A DNA stretch of 5,491 nucleotides from Candidatus Bathyarchaeota archaeon. GTDB taxonomy: Archaea; Thermoproteota; Bathyarchaeia; TCS64. The stretch is from positions 1 to 5,491 of the forward strand of contig JAUVYU010000064.1 of assembly GCA_030602935.1 (NCBI GenBank), read 5' to 3'. The notes below the pieces were generated by a model, which was given only the letters and a program-made list of their open reading frames with translations, searched no databases and was not told where the DNA came from. Position 1 is the first letter of the stretch. Each line of letters starts with the position of its first letter. Position numbers and translations under genes: made by a program. Shown piece by piece: positions 1 to 5,233 of the stretch.

Positions 1-1
1 G

Positions 2-661
2 ACAAGGGATTATTACGATTTTACCGAGACCCGAGTATACGAAGATGTCGAGGCGACGCCCCCGGGTGAAAACGACTTCGAGGGGAAAGGAGCCTACGAT
101 GGCAACTATTACTGGTTCGAGATGAAAAAGCCCTTGAACTCGGGTGACGGATACGATTGGGACTTCGAACTGGGTGAGACGTACGGGTGGCACGAAGGGA
201 CGCCGGGAAAATCGGATGATCTGATGGTATATTTTTTCGATGAGAGCGAAGAATTTGTTTTCAAAGGATTGATTCGACTGACCATCGCCAGCGAGGAAAG
301 GTCCGGGTTTTTTTCGCCTTTCGGTGGAGGGGGTATAACTTGGTCGATGGAGATGATCACGGGGTTCATCACAATAGGCGCGGCGGGCGTCGCCATAGTC
401 AGTTGGATGACAAGGACCCAGAGGGCCCGGAGGAAGAAGAAGATACTCTTCGAGAGGTTCTTGGGAGAGGTAGACAGCGTTCACTCCGATTTCAAGTTGA
501 ACGCTCATCGATGCGAGACAGAACTACACAAGCTCAACAACGACGTCCTGAGTGAGTTCAAACAAGGTATGCTCGACGAAGAGCACTACAACACCCTCAA
601 CCGACGGATCAAGGACTACATGAAAGAAGTTCGTAAGCGGATAGACGAGGAGAATCCATGA
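2..661 (+). CDS. Membrane-anchored surface protein with SHOCT-like cytoplasmic tail (C-terminal part; 5' end outside window)
   Basis: The reading frame is open from base 2 with no stop, so the internal ATG at 122 is probably not the true start and the gene begins before the window. About 220 residues are visible. Residues 1-115 look extracytoplasmic: rich in Tyr, Trp, Asp and Gly, with a stretch (about residues 31-60, DGNYYWFEMKKPLNSGD then YDWDFELG) resembling the ethylbenzene-dehydrogenase-type DOMON/CBM9-like beta domain. That match is from memory and uncertain. One membrane helix follows at about 118-136, then a stop-transfer patch RTQRARRKKK, which puts the C-terminus in the cytoplasm. 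The tail, about 145-219, is helical and ends in a pattern like SHOCT (FKQGMLDEEHYNTLNRRI), a short module usually involved in protein contacts. It ends 73 bases before the cyclophilin. The specific function is unknown. A receptor or surface-anchored binding protein is an inference. Confidence 0.75.
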   Translation, partial: TRDYYDFTETRVYEDVEATPPGENDFEGKGAYDGNYYWFEMKKPLNSGDGYDWDFELGETYGWHEGTPGKSDDLMVYFFDESEEFVFKGLIRLTIASEERSGFFSPFGGGGITWSMEMITGFITIGAAGVAIVSWMTRTQRARRKKKILFERFLGEVDSVHSDFKLNAHRCETELHKLNNDVLSEFKQGMLDEEHYNTLNRRIKDYMKEVRKRIDEENP

Positions 662-676
662 GTAGCTATCGCCCCA

Positions 677-688
677 TCCGCGCGCGAA
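677..688. repeat. Near-copy of the 5164-5175 palindrome upstream of the cyclophilin gene
   Basis: TCCGCGCGCGAA matches the perfect palindrome TTCGCGCGCGAA at 5164-5175 in 11 of 12 positions. It lies about 46 bases upstream of ATG 735, in non-coding sequence just after the stop of the first gene. In both places a GTAG follows within 4-6 bases. A shared regulatory site is possible; CG-rich strings recur by chance, so support is modest. Confidence 0.3.
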
Positions 689-723
689 GTGCGTAGCAGG
701 GTCCTCGTTGAGTATACGCATTC

Positions 724-730
724 TTATATG
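724..730 (+). promoter_or_regulatory. Possible TATA box for the cyclophilin gene
   Basis: TTATATG is the most TATA-like string in the 73-base gap before the cyclophilin. Its centre lies only about 8 bases before ATG 735 but about 32 before TTG 759, the spacing seen at the other genes here. If it is the true box, translation would start at TTG 759 and the first eight residues of the longer form would not exist. A weaker candidate (GTATAC, 712-717) would suit ATG 735 instead. Confidence 0.3.
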
Positions 731-734
731 ACAG

Positions 735-1298
735 ATGTGCAATGCACCTCCGATTGAATTGACCTCGCCAGGTGGGAGCCCCAGAGTCCTGATCAGCACC
801 TCCCTCGGAGACATCGAAGTAGAGGTATTCCCAGATAAGGCCCCGATAACCTCGGAGAACTTCCTCCGCTACGTGGATGACAAGCTCTACGACGGGACAG
901 CCTTCTTCAGGACAGTCACCATGGAGAACCAGCCCAACTCGGAGGTGAAGATAGAGGTGATCCAGGGAGGCACGGTGCCCAAGGACAGAGCCTACCCCTC
1001 GACCTACCCTCCCATCGAGCACGAATCCACCGAGAAGACCGGGCTGAGACACGTGGACGGCGCCATCTCGATGGCCAGGATGAAGCCGGGCACCGCGACC
1101 TCAAGCTTCTTCATCTGCATAGGCGACCAGCCCGAACTGGACTACGGGGGCAACAGGAACCCGGATAGGCAGGGCTTCGCAGTATACGGACGTGTCACGG
1201 AGGGCATGGACGTGGTCAGGAAGATCCACAAGCAGCCCTATGAAGGACAGAGGCTTGAGCCCCCCATTGAGATCCTTACCGTTCGACGGGTTAGCTGA
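735..1298 (+). CDS. Cyclophilin-type peptidyl-prolyl cis-trans isomerase
   Basis: Predicted to catalyse cis-trans isomerisation of Xaa-Pro bonds, assisting folding in the cytoplasm; no signal peptide is seen. The 187 residues span a whole cyclophilin domain from about residue 17. Visible landmarks are DKAPITSENFLRYV, FFR with Arg59 at the position of human CypA Arg55, IQGG with Gln77 matching Gln63, SMAR, PGTATSSFFICIG with Phe126 matching Phe113, and YGRVTEGMDVVRKI. Compared with CypA there is a roughly 10-residue insertion (ENQPNSEVKI) between the catalytic Arg and QGG, and a longer loop (LDYGGNRNPDRQG) before the last strand. The CypA Trp121 and His126 positions are not conserved, so weak cyclosporin binding is likely. 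This insertion-bearing form is one I recall mostly from bacteria, so transfer is possible. ATG 735 directly follows an in-frame stop. TTG 759 is an alternative start, better placed for the TATA-like box at 724-730. Confidence 0.93.
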   Translation: MCNAPPIELTSPGGSPRVLISTSLGDIEVEVFPDKAPITSENFLRYVDDKLYDGTAFFRTVTMENQPNSEVKIEVIQGGTVPKDRAYPSTYPPIEHESTEKTGLRHVDGAISMARMKPGTATSSFFICIGDQPELDYGGNRNPDRQGFAVYGRVTEGMDVVRKIHKQPYEGQRLEPPIEILTVRRVS

Positions 1299-1367
1299 CC
1301 TCCTCTAAGATAATGGAGGCCTCATTAGCATCACACAGCACGGATCGCACTGTAAACAATCTCTTCT

Positions 1368-1383
1368 CCCGTTTTAACGCGGG
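1368..1383. repeat. Small inverted repeat abutting the deaminase TATA box
   Basis: CCCG at 1368-1371 pairs with CGGG at 1380-1383 around TTTTAACG; a nested pair CGTT/AACG (1370-1373 and 1376-1379) also occurs. It lies directly against the upstream edge of the TATA-like box, where an archaeal regulator or TFB contact would act. It is short enough to have arisen by chance. Confidence 0.3.
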
Positions 1384-1392
1384 TATTTTAAT
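1384..1392 (+). promoter_or_regulatory. TATA-like box for the deaminase gene
   Basis: TATTTTAAT, centred about 34 bases upstream of the TTG start at 1422. With the usual archaeal spacing of roughly 25 bases from box to transcript start, the leader would be only about 8-10 bases, too short for a normal ribosome binding site; none is visible. It implies that the deaminase has its own transcript rather than sharing that of the cyclophilin. Confidence 0.5.
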
Positions 1393-1421
1393 CTCGATAA
1401 GAGACACATAGATGATATCAG

Positions 1422-2087
1422 TTGAACACTGGCCCAGAAAATCCATTCGTCAGCTCCATACCTGTAGGAAAACCCTACTCCCTGAATCAAAGGAAGATCC
1501 AGGTAACCGAATCAGACCCAGAAGTACCCCATGTCTACGAAGAGATCCTCGTCGAATCCAATCCCTGGATTGAGCTGGCCTGCGCGGAGGCCGAGAGATC
1601 GGTGAAGACAGGAGGAGGGCCCTTCGGGGCAGTCCTGCTGCAGATCGACGACGAGACCAACGAGGTGATCCGATACTGGAAAGACCACAACCACGTCGTG
1701 GAGCACAGCGATCCCACGGCCCACGCCGAGATCTCGGTGATACGGGCCGCCTGCCACGAGCTGGGCGTCCACGACCTCGGCAGAATAGAGAGGGCCCAAT
1801 CGAACATGCCCCAGAGGGGAGGGACATCCCATTGTGAGATCTATGCCAGCTGCGAGCCATGCCCCATGTGCTACGCCGCGATACACTGGGCGCGGATACC
1901 CGTACTGGTCTTCTCTGCCACGTGCCTGGACGCGTCAGGGGAGGGAGTCGGCTTCTCCGACGCTGAGATATACGATGATATCAGGAAAGATCATGAGGAT
2001 AGGAGCATTCTAGTGTACCAGGCAGTGTGCGATAGGTCTCTTGATGCGTTTATGAGCTGGAAAAAGGCTGAAAACAGGAAGTACTAG
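1422..2087 (+). CDS. guaD: Guanine deaminase-like zinc nucleobase/nucleoside deaminase
   Basis: Member of the cytidine/deoxycytidylate deaminase fold, predicted to hydrolyse guanine to xanthine and ammonia in purine salvage or catabolism. The zinc and catalytic signatures are intact: DPTAHAE with His101 and Glu103, and CEPCPMC with Cys147 and Cys150. GGGPFGAV is the substrate-side loop. Residues important in Bacillus subtilis GuaD also align from memory: Asn90 (Asn42), Asp180 (Asp114) and the C-terminal Tyr221 (Tyr156, which reaches across the domain-swapped dimer). At 221 residues it is longer than the 156-residue B. subtilis enzyme, with about 45 extra N-terminal residues and a roughly 16-residue insertion (about 121-136) before the PCxxC motif. 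The start is TTG 1422: an in-frame stop lies at 1413-1415, and the next usable in-frame start falls past conserved sequence. Another base or nucleoside as substrate remains possible. It converges on the permease gene with 38 bases between the stops. Confidence 0.9.
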   Translation: MNTGPENPFVSSIPVGKPYSLNQRKIQVTESDPEVPHVYEEILVESNPWIELACAEAERSVKTGGGPFGAVLLQIDDETNEVIRYWKDHNHVVEHSDPTAHAEISVIRAACHELGVHDLGRIERAQSNMPQRGGTSHCEIYASCEPCPMCYAAIHWARIPVLVFSATCLDASGEGVGFSDAEIYDDIRKDHEDRSILVYQAVCDRSLDAFMSWKKAENRKY

Positions 2088-2125
2088 CCATTATTATTCC
2101 CTAGTTCGCTTTGTCGGACCTGAGG

Positions 2126-5050
2126 CTAGGCTCTGGGACTAGGGGTGTCGTCTCTCCTACGTATAGTCGACCATTGTATCAGGATTCTTCTGATGAGGGT
2201 ACCCGTCTTGTCCACGCCGTATCTAGAGCCAACTGACTTCAAGTTGATGCTCCAGACTCCTCTGCCACTCCAGTTTAATGAGAGGACGTTATCAGTTCTC
2301 TCACCCCCAATACTCGTTTGTCCCTCGACGTAGCTAAAGTCAATTGTTCGAGGCTCGCCCTCCTCCCCGCGTCTAATCTCTTTAACCCGGATGTACGGGT
2401 TCATCTCGGGATTCCCGTATCTGCTTAAGCGGTCCAGGAGGAAGTCGATGAAGGCGTCCAACGACTCCTCCTCAACCAGTAGGGGGAGGGGTATCTCCCA
2501 CTCGTTGTCTTTGGATTTCCACTTTCCCCCTGAGAACCATTTCTTGCTCTTTGAGGGCGTCAACTCTGTCGATCTCCTCTGAGCGATCAATGCACCGAAC
2601 ACCACTGACGAGACCGAGATTCCGAGAGCTGCGACACACCAGCCGATGGAGACTTTCTGGGCTACGACGGGTGCGAAGGAGAACTGTGCCATTAGCGGGT
2701 ACCATCCCAGACCCAGCAGGTAGCCGAGGCCTCCGCCTATCACGCCTATGATGGTGGCCTCTGCGATGAAGATGCCCGAGATGTGCCCCGGGTTCAGCCC
2801 GATGCTGGATAGTATGTCTATCTCCTTGCGGCGCTCGTACATGGAGTTCATCATCGTCACGACGACGTTCAACATGGCTATGGCCCATGGCACCAGGATT
2901 GGGAGTCCCTTGCCGCCTACTTGGCTGCCCATGAACGCGGCGTGGGCTACGCCCCCACTCGCCGCCCAGAACCTGAACTCCCGAGAGAGAGCCATGCTCT
3001 TCACCAGCACGTCTGTGTCTGCCCCCGGTTCCAGTTCCATGTCTATCCTGGAGACGTACACCTTGCCTATTCCTTGAGCCGTCTCCAGGTTCGCTATGAC
3101 GACCTCTTTCGAATCGCAGGTCCACACCTCCACTATAGGGATTTCGTCACCGGGGTTGGCGATGACCTGATATTTAGGGAGGATGGACTCGCCATCTGTA
3201 TCGATCACCTTTCGGATGTTATCGTCGAAGAAGCCCACAACCTTGAGGGGCACGCCCTTGATTGTGACGGTGTCTCCGATCTCCACTCCGCTAACCCGAG
3301 ACGCGTCGCGATGCAGCAGGCACTCACCATCTGCTTTAATCGGCTCCCCTTCCACGATGCAGTCGTTGATGTTAGCGATTAGGGGCTCTCTCTCGATCTG
3401 TAATCCTAGTATGCCAAATATTGATATTCTTCCGATCCTCCCGTAGGGTCTCACGGCAGGATAGTTCTCCGCCTTGAGGGCGACGTTTACTACGCCCTCG
3501 CAGCTCTTGGCCCATTCAACCACGTTCGCTATGATCGGGTAGAACCAGCCCTTCTCGAACTCCCCGTTGGGGTCATACTCGGGCATCCTCATCATGATAC
3601 CCCCTACACTCGGCTCGTCGGTGCCCGACCTATAGTAGACGAGGCCGTAGCTCGTCGATAGGGAGGTCAACGCAACAAAGCTCATTGTTAGAACGAGGAT
3701 GGAGGACAGCGTGAATGCAAGGCGGAGCCTCCGCCTTCTGAGGCTTCTCTTCGCCATCGAGAGGATGGGGATGATAGTCTCCCATGTTGTGAACCCCCTG
3801 TCCGTTGACCATTTAGTGAAACGGGGGGACAGGGCTACTATCGCCAGTACAATTAGGATGGTTGCCGTGCTGGAGATGGCGAATGGGACGTCCTCGATGG
3901 AGGCACTCCCCGGATACACCCGATACACGTAGATGATGAGGGGAAAGTAGAGAGAGACGGTCAGGAGAATTCGGGTCCAGCTTCGTTCTGTAAGCAATGA
4001 GGCAAGCACGATCGACGTGAGCGCGATGAACCCCACTAACAACCTCATGGAGGTGGATGCCTCGATCTCGATGGAGGCCAGTCTCCCCTTAACTCCTGTG
4101 AGCGCGAGGTAGGCCTGTCGGAGTGCGATGTATGCCTCCTCGTACGCGGCGCCCGCCAACTTGACGGATGCCGACTCAAGGAGCTCGTTCATGTTTTGAA
4201 TCTCGTGTCTCTCCGATGCGGTGTAGAAGCCCAAGGACTCAAGCTGGGTGATGTTCGTCTCCACTGCCTCCCTCATGGGAACCAACCGTTCCAGGTCCCC
4301 TGAGATGCTGTACTTGCGGATATCTATGGATGCAACGTCTCCCGCTCCAAGTTGGAAGCCGTCGCCCTCAACCATAGTGAACTTGCTGAAAGAGGTCACC
4401 TGCTGCCGAGAGTATCCCCATCTGTACCACCTGCGCCTCGAACTGCTGGACCTCTCATATTGATAGGCGGAGGAGACCCTTATCGCGAGCGGCTTGTCAA
4501 TTGGGACGATTAACGTCGAGGAGTCGAGCCCCAGGAAGTAGCTCTGGACGTTCTTCCCCGTGCCGTAGACCAGACTATAGGCCCCATAGGAGAGAACGTG
4601 GCCATCTTCGGGGTCGACCACCTCGAACGCCTTCGTCAGAATATTGCTCGTGGACTCCATCGGCCTCAGCTGGCCTACTACGAGGATTGTGGCGGCTGGC
4701 TGCAAGATGATTTCGAGAAGCTCTTCCACGTCGGAGTCGGTCTTGATCCTAAGTGCATAGGGCATGTACTCGAAGCCGTCCGAGGAAGGATCATCGTAGA
4801 ACGCGTATAGGGTGCAGGTCGGCTCAGTCGTTTGGACATCTATCTGGAATTGTCCCTCATCGTTCGTGATCGTCTCCGCCTCTAGGTTGTATCCCCACAG
4901 GAGGATCTTCGCACCGGGTAGCGGAGCCCCATCGGGTCCGTTTACGACCCCTTCGACCTGGACAGAAGCAGAGCCGCTGACAACCTTCAGATCCGAGCTG
5001 AGGAGGACAAGGAGAACCAGCATAAGGAAAGCTGGCCGTTTTTGAATCAA
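2126..5050 (-). CDS. Exported multi-domain FtsX/MacB-type ABC permease
   Basis: A 974-residue membrane protein starting at TTG 5050. This start gives a clean signal peptide (MIQKRPAFLMLVLLVLLSS, cleavage probably after VSGSA, residue 28). Domains in order: a carboxypeptidase-regulatory-like beta domain (about 32-75, GVVNGPDGAPLPGAKI then TNDEGQFQI); an uncharacterised outer region with an Arg/aromatic patch (200-217); paired helices (252-324, ending YEEAYIALRQAYLAL); three membrane helices (336-353, 360-378, 388-408); then an FtsX unit. The FtsX unit has a membrane helix at 444-465 preceded by basic SLRRRRLRLAF, an outer MacB-like domain (466-713) and helices at 714-733, 758-781 and 801-822, carrying the typical ERRKEIDILSSIGL and FIAEATIIGVIGGGLGYLLG motifs. 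A 150-residue cytoplasmic domain ends the protein. Alternation of the helices fits an outside N-terminus and inside C-terminus. The family usually needs an ABC ATPase to move substrates or transmit force; none is visible here. The substrate is unknown. Confidence 0.9.
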   Translation of the reverse strand: MIQKRPAFLMLVLLVLLSSDLKVVSGSASVQVEGVVNGPDGAPLPGAKILLWGYNLEAETITNDEGQFQIDVQTTEPTCTLYAFYDDPSSDGFEYMPYALRIKTDSDVEELLEIILQPAATILVVGQLRPMESTSNILTKAFEVVDPEDGHVLSYGAYSLVYGTGKNVQSYFLGLDSSTLIVPIDKPLAIRVSSAYQYERSSSSRRRWYRWGYSRQQVTSFSKFTMVEGDGFQLGAGDVASIDIRKYSISGDLERLVPMREAVETNITQLESLGFYTASERHEIQNMNELLESASVKLAGAAYEEAYIALRQAYLALTGVKGRLASIEIEASTSMRLLVGFIALTSIVLASLLTERSWTRILLTVSLYFPLIIYVYRVYPGSASIEDVPFAISSTATILIVLAIVALSPRFTKWSTDRGFTTWETIIPILSMAKRSLRRRRLRLAFTLSSILVLTMSFVALTSLSTSYGLVYYRSGTDEPSVGGIMMRMPEYDPNGEFEKGWFYPIIANVVEWAKSCEGVVNVALKAENYPAVRPYGRIGRISIFGILGLQIEREPLIANINDCIVEGEPIKADGECLLHRDASRVSGVEIGDTVTIKGVPLKVVGFFDDNIRKVIDTDGESILPKYQVIANPGDEIPIVEVWTCDSKEVVIANLETAQGIGKVYVSRIDMELEPGADTDVLVKSMALSREFRFWAASGGVAHAAFMGSQVGGKGLPILVPWAIAMLNVVVTMMNSMYERRKEIDILSSIGLNPGHISGIFIAEATIIGVIGGGLGYLLGLGWYPLMAQFSFAPVVAQKVSIGWCVAALGISVSSVVFGALIAQRRSTELTPSKSKKWFSGGKWKSKDNEWEIPLPLLVEEESLDAFIDFLLDRLSRYGNPEMNPYIRVKEIRRGEEGEPRTIDFSYVEGQTSIGGERTDNVLSLNWSGRGVWSINLKSVGSRYGVDKTGTLIRRILIQWSTIRRRDDTPSPRA

Positions 5051-5085
5051 ATCAGGCAGTCCCTGATATGAGGTTTTATCTTTAG

Positions 5086-5093
5086 ATATATAA
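5086..5093 (-). promoter_or_regulatory. TATA box for the FtsX permease gene
   Basis: On the minus strand the sequence reads TTATATAT, the strongest TATA-like box in the window, centred about 39 bases upstream of TTG 5050. It predicts a transcript starting near 5063 with a leader of about 12 bases. It also argues against any start upstream of it, since such a start would lie outside the transcript; this supports the choice of TTG 5050. Confidence 0.6.
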
Positions 5094-5132
5094 TGCACGT
5101 ATTCATAACGAGCGTGTGCAACTGGAGCGGGG

Positions 5133-5161
5133 GTTGGGCTGCGGGCACATTGACGCCCAAC
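5133..5161. repeat. Inverted repeat in the divergent promoter region
   Basis: GTTGGGC (5133-5139) and GCCCAAC (5155-5161) are perfect 7-base inverted arms around a 15-base spacer. The repeat lies between the two divergent TATA boxes, about 40 bases upstream of the permease box. It could be an operator with half-sites two helical turns apart (22 bases centre to centre). A transcript hairpin is less likely, because neither predicted transcript should include it. Confidence 0.4.
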
Positions 5162-5163
5162 TG

Positions 5164-5181
5164 TTCGCGCGCGAATCGATT
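5164..5181. repeat. Overlapping perfect palindromes upstream of the TATA box at 5189 (candidate operator)
   Basis: TTCGCGCGCGAA (5164-5175) is a perfect 12-base palindrome and AATCGATT (5174-5181) a perfect 8-base one sharing its last two bases. They end 7 bases before the TATA-like box at 5189, close to where the BRE would lie. A dimeric regulator or a chromatin protein could bind here; no such protein is encoded in the window. Confidence 0.45.
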
Positions 5182-5188
5182 GTAGTAA

Positions 5189-5197
5189 TTTTAATAT
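5189..5197 (+). promoter_or_regulatory. TATA-like box for the divergent membrane protein gene
   Basis: TTTTAATAT centred about 41 bases upstream of ATG 5234, predicting a transcript start near 5218 and a leader of roughly 15 bases. It faces away from the permease box at 5086-5093, giving a divergent promoter pair about 100 bases apart. Confidence 0.5.
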
Positions 5198-5233
5198 CTG
5201 TAACAATTGAGGTGATATGGGAGACCCCCCGCA

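Noticed and set aside
122..124. ATG 122 as the start of the first gene
   Set aside because: The frame is open to the window edge and the upstream residues (ending GKGAYDGNYYWFE) continue the same outer domain, so this Met is internal.
666..1052. Minus-strand frame opposite the cyclophilin
   Set aside because: The opposite strand encodes a clear cyclophilin over the same bases; this frame shows no domain.
1299..1319. Hairpin CCTCC/GGAGG after the cyclophilin stop as a terminator
   Set aside because: Only five base pairs around an 11-base loop, with no T-run after it. Archaeal termination usually depends on T-rich tracts, so the support is too weak.
1412..1414. ATG 1412 as the start of the deaminase or of a frameshifted version
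   Set aside because: It is in a different frame that yields an Arg/Pro-rich peptide ending near 1573. The deaminase frame itself is intact from TTG 1422, so no frameshift is needed.
2088..2125. Terminators in the 38-base gap between the convergent deaminase and permease genes
   Set aside because: The gap holds only a mild TTATTATT on the plus strand and no convincing T-run or hairpin for either direction.
2472..3125. Minus-strand frame of 217 codons inside the permease gene
   Set aside because: It is out of frame with the real gene and rich in Arg, His and Gly, typical of a shadow frame of GC-rich coding DNA.
2921..3382. Plus-strand frame of 153 codons inside the permease gene
   Set aside because: It lies opposite well-conserved FtsX coding sequence, has no recognisable domain and no promoter, and is a composition shadow.
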